Assembly: GCA_020543525.1 (NCBI GenBank)
Contig: JAHYIO010000039.1
Coordinates: 124,001 to 188,000, forward strand
DNA length: 64,000 bases
Source: Coriolopsis trogii
Lineage: Eukaryota; Basidiomycota; Agaricomycetes; Polyporales; Polyporaceae
Direction of reading: 5' to 3'
Positions 10,612 through 20,815 of this stretch are shown here, piece after piece; position 1 is the first letter of the stretch, and every line of letters starts with the position of its first letter. The position numbers and the translations under genes are program-made. The notes under the pieces were generated by a model that was not told the origin of the DNA, searched no databases, and was given only the letters and a program-made list of their open reading frames with translations.

Positions 10612-11742
10612 TCATGCGACTACTGACACCAGAACCCAGTCGACGGATGCATACTCAGCTTCGGAGCGTTTCCGAGCCACAAGATAGCACAGTCGACAAA
10701 GCGCCATCCGCCGCAGCTCTTTCAGCTCACCCGTCTCATGACCGTCTGTCTCCCGGGCTTCCATTGTGGAGTAGCAGGCAAGGGAGAGCATGCGGTCGCA
10801 CCTCCTGCAGCGGAACAGCTGCGTTCCATCCTCTGGAGCCTCCAGCACGTCCATCGGGACGAACCTGCTCAATTCCTGCTCCGCGTGTGTCTCCTTCAGC
10901 TCGCGCGTGGGGTATACGCGCACATATCGTGCCGAGATCTCCTTGTACTCTTTGAGAGAGTGCTGTACATGCTTGGCTTTGTCCAAGATGCGGGAATAGA
11001 GCATCCCGATCATTTGAATATCGCGGGCAGAGTAGGCGAGGAGCTCCGCCGGGAGAGGGCGCTGCAGCCACATCTCGCTCGCGTTCCTGTGATGGAGTGC
11101 GGTCACTGCGGCTACCGCATCCAATGCGAAGCAACCAGACGGTGTCAGCTGAAGCCTCGCGGGTATGTGAGCAAACGTCACTGACGGTCTTTACCCCCCC
11201 CCGAGGTCCTTGATCACCCCCATCCGTGCAGCACAGTGGTCCAATCCCACGACGCGGTAGACGTCATCCAGGAGAGTTCTGTCCGCAGCAATCTCCTTGC
11301 GCAAAGAGTCGGGCTTGAAGTAGTCGAGAGTGTGCCTCTGACGCCATCCTCCACCGTCCGCTAGCTGGGGCCCTCGGCCCAGGACCTCAACAATTTGTAC
11401 GTCGACCATGCCCCCAATAAGCACGCCATAGGTATCTGCAATCTCCAGGAAGTCCCCCCGTCCGTCCCAGACGAGCTTCGTAGTCTTGAAATCCCGGAGG
11501 ATGCCGAAGAATGGCTGCAGCAGCGGATGAAGCTTGTCTGCGAGAGCGAGGATGTCGAAGAGGTATATCGCAGAGGCCGCAGTGTCCCCAATCGCGATGA
11601 TGCTCAGCACACCCTCACTTCGACCGAGGTCCCGACCCTCGCAGTCGAGAACGAGAGTTGTATGGGAGGAGAGGGCATGGGCTGCTGCGGCAGCCTGTTC
11701 GTAGGTGGAGACGAGTGTGTATGGAGTTGTGATTCCCTTCAT
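10612..11742 (-). CDS. 3'-5' exonuclease with C-terminal zinc ribbon, copy C (catalytic residues intact)
   Basis: Exon 1 is 11742-11195. Exon 2 starts at 11155 if a weak CGCGAG acceptor is used (39-nt intron, 363 aa), or at 11111 if the acceptor position shared with A and B is used, which then needs a one-base change in a nine-G run at the donor. All acidic residues of a DEDDy exonuclease are present: DCEG (Asp33, Glu35), WDGRGD (Asp97) and YSARD. The central metal-dependent 3'-5' exonuclease activity on DNA or RNA is therefore plausible. The C-terminal ribbon is CRRCDRMLSLACY ... CRLC. A non-coding first exon is suggested by a GTGAGT...CTCCAG intron at about 11811-11756, just upstream of the ATG. 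Likely the parental, active member of the array. Confidence 0.75.
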
Positions 11743-11829
11743 GACGAGCTACTGGAGCTTGACATTAGCAAGTCTAGCCATTCTGAGCTTCAAGTGCGAG
11801 TACTCACAGCAATCTGAGACTGTCAGTAA

Positions 11830-12345
11830 CTCTCGATGACGGAGAGTGGAGGCAAGAGACAGTGATGTTGGGCCCGCACGTTAGGCGCGACCTTACTTCT
11901 TGTTCACAGGCTGGCGTGAGACTGATCCTCGTGGCCTCTACTATATAGTACCTCGATTTTCGTGAGTCTTACGGTCTTAGCATGCGTCTTCCGCATCGTT
12001 CTAATACCACCTGTAAATTGAGGAGCGTGTCACAGAGGTCTGGGAAAACCTGAATTGACCTTTCGCACTCACATTCTCTGTCCTGAAGCACATAATACAA
12101 CCCGCGTCTCTACATGAGCTGGTTCGTGAGTAAGTTATCTATGTCGTGAGTGGCATCATGCTTGGTTTGTCTTTTGCGTGTCCCGAATTGGACTCACCAG
12201 GGAGTAAGAATGGTCTACGAACAGCATGTGAAAATAAAACCAAGACGTCTTTTCCCCGCCTGATACTCCCGCGCCGCAGAAGGCATGGTCAAAGCCATCG
12301 GCCTCAACGTCTTGACGCCAGCATCTCGTATTCTGCCTGCCTCAA
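11830..12345. other. Spacer upstream of copy C
   Basis: No gene supported. A TATATAG-like box at 11941-11947 lies about 200 bp upstream of the copy C start, suitably placed for that minus-strand gene once its 5' UTR intron is counted. Confidence 0.3.
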
Positions 12346-12738
12346 GTGTGGATTCTGTGTCTTAGTCCCAGAATCGAGTCTTTGGGGTGCATTCGCGTTA
12401 ATAAAAATGCAGTACCGGGCGATCTTTACTTCAACGTATACCAGTTCCAGACCTTCATACTCGGTAAATCAGAGAGGATAGGCCACGGGAATATGGTCGC
12501 GTTTCAGGTTGTCAATTCATCACGTCATCTTCGAGTGCAGCCTGACGAGGGGCTAGGTCGAAGTAGACTCAACACCATAGCCTTTATAGAGAGACGGAGT
12601 TCTTTTCACAAATTCTGGACAAGCCGCAAGTACGGACATGTTCATGATAGTTGGAATATCGGAGAGACGGAGGTGAGCACTCACATATACCTCCAGGAGC
12701 TGGCACCTACAACCCGTGGTCTCAATGTGCAACGATAA
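12346..12738 (+). pseudogene. Unrecognised protein-like ORF, possibly a gene relic
   Basis: The frame from about 12410 reads like real protein: GDLYFNVYQFQTFILGKSE, then MVAFQVVNSSRHLRVQPDEG, with regular alternation of hydrophobic residues suggesting a beta-rich or beta-trefoil-like domain. An AG acceptor at 12408-12409 could open the exon, but no upstream exon with a good start was found. The end has a donor-like GTGAGC at 12672. I do not recognise the family; it may be a truncated gene. Confidence 0.3.
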
Positions 12739-12855
12739 ATAGTCCAAATCTGATAGAGAATTCAGTTAGATCAACAACGGTGTGTAGCTGAAGACGTGCG
12801 CACTCTATCCTACACTGCCGTTTGCTCGGCTCTAGACAAAACAAGATATATGCAT

Positions 12856-13692
12856 CTATGCAGCACTTGCGCTGAAGCCGTGACCGACAGATGCTATCAG
12901 CAAGACGAGTCCTGCAACCTGAAGAGTCCGTACGAAGAAAGACTCGTTTGCGAGGTTGTCCGCAGGCGAAGGGTCTCTTCCAGGCTGTGTGGGGCCTGAG
13001 CGACCAGTTGCTCTCCGCACATGCGGATTAGTAAATGGATCAGGACCTCCTGGTGCATGAGGATAGGTGCGGGAATAGTGTGATGCGCCGGGAGGAGGAG
13101 CGTAGGAATACGAATGCCGTCCAGTATTCGGGCGACGGGAGTACTCCCAAGCATGGGTTGCTCCTCGTCGGCGGCCTTCGTGAGAGTAGTGTGTATGGGA
13201 TGCTTCATGATGTGTATGCGGATGAGCGGCAGTGTATTGAGTGGTGAGGGAACGATCATAGGCCCGCCTAGCATGGACCAGTTTGAGCTGGAGGGGTTCA
13301 ATACGGAAGACTGGACGCACCGTTGTCGCTCGTCCCCAAGAACCGCATATGCCTCGCTGACCGCCTGGAACTTCTCCTTTGCTTCAGGGTCCTTGTTCAC
13401 GTCAGGATGGAATTGCTTGCTGAGCTATGGAATATGTCCTGTTCAGCAGTGTACGGACAACACATCTGTGATGGACGAACCTTGTAGTAGCTGGCCTGAA
13501 GGATGTTAAATCAGAGATACTCAGTTTTTCGAGATGACACACCTTGATCTGACCCTTTGTCGCGTTCTTGGGTATGTCGAGAGTCTGATAATGGCCCTCG
13601 CTTCGATGTGTCACGGAGAAATGGCGACGAGATGAAAGATGGGATAGTGGCCGCGACAGTTGCCGCGACGAGGAAGCTTTCAGACTCTGCAT
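12856..13692 (-). CDS. Mitochondrial-type J-domain (DnaJ) protein with C-terminal membrane anchor
   Basis: Four exons: 13692-13543, 13495-13481, 13424-13321, 13267-12856 (226 aa). The J domain begins at [17 protein letters not shown] (residues 34-50), continues through a 15-nt micro-exon encoding ASYYK, and reaches the diagnostic HPD in [19 protein letters not shown]; it ends ERQRRAYDR. The Arg-rich, Ser-rich first 30 residues look like a mitochondrial presequence. The middle is His/Pro/Gly-rich and low complexity. A hydrophobic helix [17 protein letters not shown] closes the protein. No Zn finger or C-terminal substrate domain, so a type III (class C) co-chaperone that stimulates an Hsp70, probably at a mitochondrial membrane. 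Divergent from the membrane protein at 14017, 324 bp apart. Confidence 0.85.
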
Positions 13693-14016
13693 AACGTAAG
13701 GGTGTTCGGATGCGTCTACAATTATAGGAGTTGTAGAGAGAAGAGAGGCAAGTGAGGTATGTTGGACGAGGGCGGCGACGATGACGGCAAGGTGGTGTGC
13801 TTATCTTATCAGCTAAGCCTTATCGACAGAAACTATTAATTCAATCAATGACCACGTCAGTGAGCGCTCTGATGAGGCCAGGGGAGGCAAGCTCTGCTCG
13901 TCGTGCTCTCCTCGAGGCCACCATCGCCGACACCGTTCCACACCGCGTCGACACGTTTGATCGTGTTGGGCTCGCTTTGAGGGCTTCACACGCAGCTGCC
14001 TTGGGCTCTGCTCGTC

Positions 14017-15842
14017 ATGACTCTCAATATCCTTGTCTCTTTTTCCTTGCTCGCGCTGGTCGTCACTGCTCGTCCCATCTCGGACGCGCCACAATCGTAT
14101 GTGTCACCGCCGATGTCTGTTTCTTTTGAGTATGGCTCACGACTGCCTTCAGGGTTACCAAGTCCCTCGAGCTTCAGAATGCCGTCCAGGCCATATTCGC
14201 ATCTCGCACCGGGTGAGTCTTCTGATTTCATTTGAGCCTGCTTCTTGTGCACTTCGGAGCGGTCTGTGCTGCGCGCATGCATGGCCACCATGAAGCTGTG
14301 AACCTCGTGGCAACATACCATAAGTATATATATTCCTTGACGTTAGTCGAAGCCTTCGTGCCCTCCAATTCGAGACAGGCAACTGTCTACGATCGCCTCA
14401 TAAAGCGTCTCCGGGCCTTGTGGCGCATGGGAATGTCCTTATGAGTGACATCATTGCCTCCTGTCAAACCTTCCACTGCGCTCAATCCAGCAGTCGTGAA
14501 GATTACTGACCACGAGATCCCGTTTTGCAGCGAATCGCCCGATTGCCTAGGTTGCGAAGATGGCGATGAAGTTCATGTCTCACTCACGACCTCGGAAGAA
14601 CAATCGGCCTTGCTCTCTAGCCTCGAAGACCTCGACGCTATCAAGGCCGTGATTCCACTCAACATCGACGGCACTCCCACCGAAGATGAGAAACAGCTCT
14701 ATGAGATCCTGAAAAATCTCAAGAGCACCGGCTCTCTTGACGACATCGACGGTTTGCAATTAGTACATGAAGACGATACTCCTGCCATCACCACGGAAGA
14801 AGCAGAAGGCAGAGCCGAATCATTCGAGGAAGCTTTGCAAGAGCTTCCTACGTTTGCCGATCTGTACTCGTCTCCGCCGCTCCTCGTACTCGCCTTCTCG
14901 TCAATTGCCGCACTGCTCGCCGTTGCCGTCATAGGTGTAGGGCTATATGCCTACAATCGCTTCTACATGCTTATGCTCAAGTCCGGCCTGGCTTGGGATG
15001 TCCTCCCTCACCTTGAGAGGACGATCGGACTCGACACGCCCACGGATCACAACGCTTCTGGTGGCGCACCGCTGCCTGAAAAACGTAGACTTCTCGGTGA
15101 TGCGCCGCTTGCGCCAGTGAACCTCTTCGAGGATAAGCTGGGAGCGGATCTCAATGAGAAAGTTATCCTCGTCGATGTCGACTCCGATTCCGAAGATGCC
15201 GACGAGAAGTTCCACGATGCGGAGGAGCCTTCTCTGCTCTTCCTCGACGCGGACCTCCCTCCCCAGTATCAACCCAAGGCAGAAGTACCCCGCATAGTTG
15301 TGGAGAAACACGACGATCCCGACTTCCTCCCCCTTCCCGATGCGCCATCTGGTCAATCAACTCCGTTCGCAACTCCTCTCCGCACTCCGGAACGTTCGCT
15401 TTCCCCCATGCCTCCGCGCTCGCCTGCACGGCGCTCGCCGCAGATGCGTGAGGTAGCGCCCTCTCCGACCCTCTCGTCCAAGCCGCTGTGGTCCCTCCGC
15501 GCGGCCGACGCTCCCCCCCTCGGTCTCACTAGTACCTCACCTTCGTCCTCCTCGGCTTCGTCTACTCCCATGCACACTCGTTCAGACTCTCCCGTTCCCC
15601 AGCTCCCCGGCGCGCTCTTCGCAGACGATGCCCCGGAACTGCAGCCGGTGCAACGTCCACGGCCCGTACGGCCCCGTCAGCCGCTCGACATCGCTTTCGC
15701 CTTGCAGCTGCGACCGGGGCTCGGCCTTGGTGCTGATCCGGCGTGGCTTGTACGGTTCTTGATGGCGATGTTTGGGTGGATGACGTTCTTCATCGGGGGC
15801 GGACCGAGGAGGGAGGATGCGCGCCGCGCTCTCACCGCCTAG
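14017..15842 (+). CDS. Single-pass membrane protein with disordered acidic and Ser/Pro-rich tail, unknown function
   Basis: Exon 1 at 14017 encodes a signal peptide (LVSFSLLALVVTARPI) and splices at CAATC|GTATGTG to an exon ending ACCG|GTGAGT at 14210. The long final exon begins near 14493 after a good acceptor (CCAGCAG) and runs to the stop at 15842. The 282-nt gap between is unusually long for an intron here and may hide a small exon near 14349. After a Cys-containing segment (CSESPDCLGCEDGD) and acidic sequence comes a transmembrane helix (VLAFSSIAALLAVAVIGVGL). A cytosolic tail then carries acidic and SP/TP-rich stretches, ending with another hydrophobic segment (FLMAMFGWMTFFIGG). No family recognised; probably a fungal-specific membrane protein. 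Confidence 0.65.
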
Positions 15843-16481
15843 TCGACGTGCTCATGCATTGCGACCCATGCGGTAACCTCTCTCGCCGTCCCCTACGCAC
15901 CCCTTCTCTTTGTTCATGAACGTCTCGGCTTCTCTCTGTGTCCATATGCATACATCCCTCATCGGCACTGGCATTGGCATCCACTCCATCTGAACTTTCA
16001 ACGCACTCTGCATTGTTGCATACGTCTACCTACAATCCTATTCCTCTGCATAGTTGTCCTACAACGTCTTTTGATCCTTTTGATCCTTTGGTTACCCCAT
16101 CCTCACTCCTCTGCATAGTCCCCCTCAAGGTCCTGCCGGGCGGGTTCGATACGTACGAATCGTGCGGTACTTGGTCTTATACACCTCACATTTACATAGC
16201 ACTCGTCAGTCGTTACTCGAACTGCGGCTAGTACGACTGGTCTCGTGTGGGGGACTTGCCCATGCGTACACTCCCTCTGTTTGTCGTTTTACATCATCAA
16301 TGGACGGAAGATTTGTGAAGTACTGTGGTGGGACGGATATGTATTCAAGAATTTGGGCGTTATTTTATCGAAGCACACCGTCTGGCGGGTCTCATACACA
16401 GCTACGTCCTGGAGGGACTTATCTGGAAATTCGATTGATGTGGTATTTTCACGTCGTTGGGCTGGAGCGGATGTTCCACTA

Positions 16482-16739
16482 CACTGCTGCACACTTTCCC
16501 GGTGGAATTCACCGGCGACCCCTGTCACCTAGATTTTAGGTGCGACGCCAGGCGATATCCACTTGCCCGGCACGCCAGTGGGATCCGGATGGCACACCGG
16601 TGGGATTTCAGTCGGCGGTCGGTGGAATCCAGGTGGCGAGCGCCTATGGGCCGAGGGGCCCATAAGGGAGGATCAGAGGGCTGATGATGGGCTCAAGGGC
16701 TGTAAAAGAGAAAAAGATTTTCCCGATCAGAGTCTCGAA
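16482..16739 (+). repeat. Left terminal inverted repeat
   Basis: Pairs with 17125-17383 on the opposite strand over its full length. The inner end stops exactly at TCTCGAA, the complement of a T-loop-like TTCGAGA. The short frame inside it (from 16563) is repeated in the other arm and is not a gene. Confidence 0.85.
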
Positions 16740-16791
16740 CCCCGACTTTCCTCATGCTTTTCAGCACAGTTAACAACTGCACCAAACAAGT
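16721..16791 (-). other. tRNA-like sequence at the inner edge of the left inverted repeat
   Basis: Read on the minus strand: an A-box TGGTGCAGTTG (16784-16774), a GAAAA anticodon-loop-like segment inside a wobble-rich stem, and a T arm CGGGG-TTCGAGA-CTCTG with full pairing (B-box GGTTCGAGACT at 16741-16731). A T5 run follows at 16710-16706, as after a pol III gene. The acceptor stem pairs poorly, so this is a degenerate tRNA (Phe-like anticodon loop) or tRNA-derived promoter rather than a working tRNA gene. Confidence 0.4.
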
Positions 16792-17124
16792 TTAGTGAAG
16801 ATGGGTTTATAAATATTATATATTGCAAACCTGACGGTCCATCTGCGGGTCTCTAGGACTCATACACCCACCAGTCACTTGCATGAAGTCGCTAATGTGT
16901 TGCACTAGGATACTGACAGGGCAAGAAGGATACAGGTAATGATATACGCTTTGCACAGAGACCGAGTCACACACCGTGCAGGGTGTGTATGCACGGTGTA
17001 TGTGTCGAAAGAATTTGCTAAGTATTGCCTGCAAAACCGTGTTATAGCCATTGTACTTTGGATTGCTGTTGCAGCTGTTTGGCGTAATGGTTACTCTGAG
17101 TGAAATCATGAAGCATAGCATTGT

Positions 17125-17383
17125 TTCGAGACTCTGATCGGGAAAATCTTTTTCTCTTTTACAGCCCTTGAGCCCATCATCAGCCCTCTGATCCTCCCTT
17201 ATGGGCCCCTCGGCCCATAGGCGCTCGCCACCTGGATTCCACCGACCGCCGACTGAAATCCCACCGGTGTGCCATCCGGATCCCACTGGCGTGCCGGGCA
17301 AGTGGATATCGCCTGGCGTCGCACCTAAAATCTAGGTGACAGGGGTACGCCGGTGGATTCCACCGGGAAAGTGTCCAGCGGTG
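17125..17383 (-). repeat. Right terminal inverted repeat
   Basis: Mirror of the left arm; one base longer because of GGCGTACCCC versus GGCGACCCC near the outer end. Confidence 0.85.
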
Positions 17384-17495
17384 TAACCACACCCAAACGG
17401 TCGAGCGGTGCCTAGAGCGCTGATGCTGCGTGAAGCGCCGGGTCGTGGGGTGAGTGGATGGGGCGAGTTCACGACTTTGTGTCTGACTACAACCT

Positions 17496-18737
17496 ATGCC
17501 TCCACGGCCGCCTCTCCACTCCCCCCTCGGTTCATATTATCCTCCAAACGATGCTGCAACCCACCGAGACCTGCTGCTGTTTGAGGAGAGGCTCAAGAGC
17601 AACGCTGCCTCGTTGAACAGGCGCAAGAGACGCTACCAACGTGCGTGAGTTGACGCAACCATGGCCCTCTCTCCCGATCGCCATCAGCTGCTCACGCCCC
17701 TGTGCGTGCAATCTCACAGTCTTCCTCTTGCAACTCCTCCTTATCATCGCCTTCCTCCTGTGCGAGGTCCTCCTCCAGACAAACCTGCTCGGTGTCCCAT
17801 ATAAGTGGTTTCTGCACCAGGTCCTGCCGGACCTGTACCCCGAGGATGCTGTCGTGAGGGTGCACCCGTACTTCGCGTCTGGATTGCTCTTCGTGAGTGT
17901 CACCACTCTCGTTTTGTTCTTCGCGAGCGGGATGTACTCGGAGAAGATCGGCTACGCCAACAAGTGAGTCTGTGTTCATCTCTTCACCCATCCATCGCTC
18001 TCTCCCCCACAATGCAATTTGGGACGGAGTGTTGAGTGTGTGCCTCCAGATATGTCCCTCACGCAAACCGAGCATTGAGGAGTTTCAACATGTATCTCAA
18101 CATGCGGCAGCCTCCCCTCCGTTCCAAGCTCCCCTTCAATCCGTTCGCCTTCCTGTTCGCCCGGCCGACCTCTCCCCCGACCTCTCCAACTGCTTCAGCA
18201 TCCCCACACTCTCCTCGGAGACGCACCCCTTCGCCCTCCCCCGGCTCGAACCGGCGGAGCTCCTCCGTACCCATCGCCCCCATCCCACCCGCGTCGAACC
18301 CGCGCGGCGAGCTCATCTTCTCGTCCCGCGTCGACCGTGGCTTCCGCGAGTCGTACGACAGGTATCGCGCGCAGTTCGAGAGACGGAGGGAGGAACGGGA
18401 GCGTGCGGCGTACGCGCAGACGTGGCTCGGGTGGATTCACCTCAAGATGCCTTGGATGCGCACTGCGCCCGCTCCCGCAGCGCTCGTGCCGGGTTCCGGG
18501 AACACCACCCCCGTTGGGAGTGTTCGCGGAGTTCCTGGGAGGGGACGGGGAGGGAGCCCGGCCGGGTCGAGGCGATCGAGTCCGGTGCCGGGGAGCACTA
18601 GAACGGGGAGGAAGATCTCGTCGTCGTCTGCAGGAGGCTTGGGAGGTGGAGGTGGGGGTGGGCCTGTGACTCCCTCTGTCTCGACTGCGACGCACCATCC
18701 TTTGTCGCTTGGGTCTGTGAGAGGGGAAGACACGTAA
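17496..18737 (+). CDS. SPO7: Spo7-like regulatory subunit of the Nem1-Spo7 lipin phosphatase
   Basis: Three exons: 17496-17640, 17720-17963, 18050-18737 (358 aa). The family signature RDLLLFEERLKSNA ... LNRRKRRYQ (residues 24-48) is followed by two membrane helices (FLLQLLLIIAFLLCEVLL and LLFVSVTTLVLFFASGMY) and a conserved segment FNMYLNMRQP. The C-terminal half is a basic, SP-rich disordered tail, longer than in yeast Spo7. Spo7 holds the Nem1 phosphatase in the nuclear/ER membrane, where it dephosphorylates the phosphatidate phosphatase Pah1/lipin and so tunes phospholipid against triacylglycerol synthesis. The stop codon is followed by GTAAGT-like sequence, but no further coding exon is evident. 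An inverted-repeat element ends 112 bp upstream of the ATG. Confidence 0.85.
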
Positions 18738-19310
18738 GTTTGGTCGATTGCTGTTCGAATGGGATATGTATGGTCTTTCGGATGTTATAGAGGACGCTGT
18801 GTGCGCCGCTGTATAGTTACGTTTGCTTCTCGTTTATACTCATACGTCACACTGTGCACAGAGAACAATGCACCGTATATGGGGGGAAGTGTCCCAATTC
18901 CCTATTGTCGACCCTAGGAAATCTGAAATGCGGTGCGTTTTGTCGACAGCAACTTAGCATTGTGCTCATTCGCAGCCCATACAGGTCGGTAAGCTTCACG
19001 GACTCGTCGTTTCGTGTTGGACCACTCCGTTGACCTAGAGGACTTGCTAATATGGACGGCCAATGGCGGTACTGATTCTGCGATACTCCCGTCACCGGGT
19101 GCTGGGATGAGCACTCTGCGATGTCCTCGGCTGATATCAAATGGATTCACAAGGAACACGTTCATACATTTTATGGAGTTTTCTGAGTTTACTAACAACA
19201 ATCTATCCATTCACTACAAGTACAGTTCCGCTCATCGCTACATCATAGCCTTGTCAGCGTCACGTCTCAGGTTACGACTCGACGTACTCACCGAGCGCTC
19301 GGAACGCCCT
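18738..19310. other. Intergenic spacer between convergent genes
   Basis: Lies between the stop codons of the Spo7-like gene and the Cys-rich gene. AT-richer than its surroundings, with no coherent frame on either strand. Confidence 0.5.
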
Positions 19311-19819
19311 TCAAGAAGGAGGGACGATGATGGAGTCAGTCCCCGGGGTGTAGCAAAAGCCGTTATCCAGGCGGGTGCCGCAGCTCGACAGCTGGTTGCA
19401 GCTCCCGTTGCACGACCCGCCGTCGCAGAACCCGACGTTTGCCGACGCGGAGAGGCACGCCGTGCCGGGGACCTTGAGGCACGCTCCGGGGCCGTTGTAC
19501 GTGGCGCAGGTGCCTCCGCAGACGTTCTGTGTGCGTTTATTGCAGTAGGTGACCCTGACGTTCGTGGCCGCGCGGGGCACCGAGCCGTTGTACGGCTGGC
19601 CGATCCAGGTGATCTCAGCGTCGGTGGTCTTGAGCCACTCCTCGAACTCGGAGTCGCTGACGATGTTGACGACCTTTGATGGGAAGTGAACGGCGTGAGC
19701 GGTGGGTGCATGACGAGTCAACGATTGTGGCTTACTGGGGCAGGTCCCGCCGCGACCTTGGGGACGAGAGCGACCATCAAGGAGAAAGCAAGAAGGGCGA
19801 AGTTGGTGGTGAATTGCAT
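19311..19819 (-). CDS. Small secreted cysteine-rich protein
   Basis: Two exons, 19819-19736 and 19673-19311 (148 aa). A signal peptide (FALLAFSLMVALVPKVAA) opens the protein; the mature part holds ten cysteines within about 70 residues, in patterns such as CGGTCATY, CDGGSCNGSCN and SCGTR, ending NGFCYTPGTD. The size and Cys density match fungal small secreted proteins whose disulfides stabilise them outside the cell, many of them candidate effectors or wall-associated proteins. A short conserved motif WLKTTDAEITWIG precedes the Cys-rich part. No enzyme motif is visible; function unknown. Confidence 0.85.
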
Positions 19820-20815
19820 GATGAGTTAGTGAAGTGAGTGTCCTTGGTGTTTCCGTGACCTCTCTCCAGCCTTTTATCCTTTGTGTCGTCGCGCAGTTCA
19901 CCACTATAGAGACCTTTTGCCACACATGGGGCGATTTGACCTCAACACCACATGAAACCGACCTCGTAAGCCTGACGGTGGCGCATCTCAATGGTGGCAG
20001 AGAACAAGCGTAGTTCCAACCGTACGTACGCACTGTCTCAATGTGATGGTGGTGAGGCGGTCGAACAACCTCAAGGTTCCGTTCAAGATGGTGTATCACT
20101 GGTCCCCTTCAAGCCCCTTCAGCTCAATTCAACAGACAAGTTATCACAGAGGAGGATTGTCTTCAGTACCAGTTTACTTAAAAGGTTTCGGGGCAATCGG
20201 ACGGAGCACACAACATTTCACGCTCACATACCTTGTTCCAGATTTGCTTCGATCGCACACTGAGCGTTCAAATGATTGCCAACGAGAGCATCCGAACGCC
20301 ACGACTGCGATCCTTATAGGCGATTGAGCGGACCGTTGTGCAACATCTTTATGAGCCCGCGGAGATGGGGGCTTGAATAAACCCGCACCGGGGACATCGG
20401 ACATAATATGGGGAAGTCTAGGTACGCAGTATTAGCGTTCTCATAAGCGTTTCAGAGACTACTTCTCTCCACAGTTCTACGATACCTGAGTCGAGGGATG
20501 ACAGGAGAACGATGTGTTCTCCCTACGGAGGGCGGTCAAGCCAAGGCAGGTGTGTCGACAGTGCCAAAATCCCCGCTGTAGCTACTGCGAAAATTCAGCT
20601 GCGCGCACGGCATGCCAAGGAGGAGAGAATCCAGTGCTCAACCGGTGTCACACTTTCTAGATATCATTATGAGTAGCCTCCCCTAGGCCAAACAACCGCG
20701 TGGATTTCGCTGCCATGACGGCCGGTGGAGTCAGCCACATGCTGCTGTCTCGTTACAAAGCATACCGAAGGTATGTCATCTACCTGAATCCTCTTTGCTT
20801 GCGATCACCAACGTC
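19820..20815. other. Promoter of the Cys-rich gene and unassigned spacer
   Basis: A TATA-like TTTTATCC (19872-19879, on the + strand within the gene's upstream region) lies just before the Cys-rich gene. The rest has only short broken frames. Confidence 0.35.

Larger units (their letters stand above)
16482..17383. mobile_element. 902-bp inverted-repeat element (MITE-like, TA target duplication)
   Basis: Arms 16482-16739 (258 bp) and 17125-17383 (259 bp) are near-identical inverted repeats. Their outer ends read CACTGCTGCACACTTTCCCG and, on the other strand, CACCGCTGGACACTTTCCCG. Each end is flanked by TA (16480-16481 and 17384-17385), the duplication expected of Tc1/mariner-pogo type transposases. 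The arms hold several GGTGG-ATCC-like subterminal motifs in varied spacing. The 385-bp core has no transposase frame, so the copy is non-autonomous. The right end lies 112 bp before the Spo7-like start codon, so the element sits in that gene's promoter or 5' UTR. Confidence 0.85.

Noticed and set aside
16563..17301. Two identical short ORFs facing each other
   Set aside because: They are the same sequence in the two arms of the inverted-repeat element, with no coding signature.
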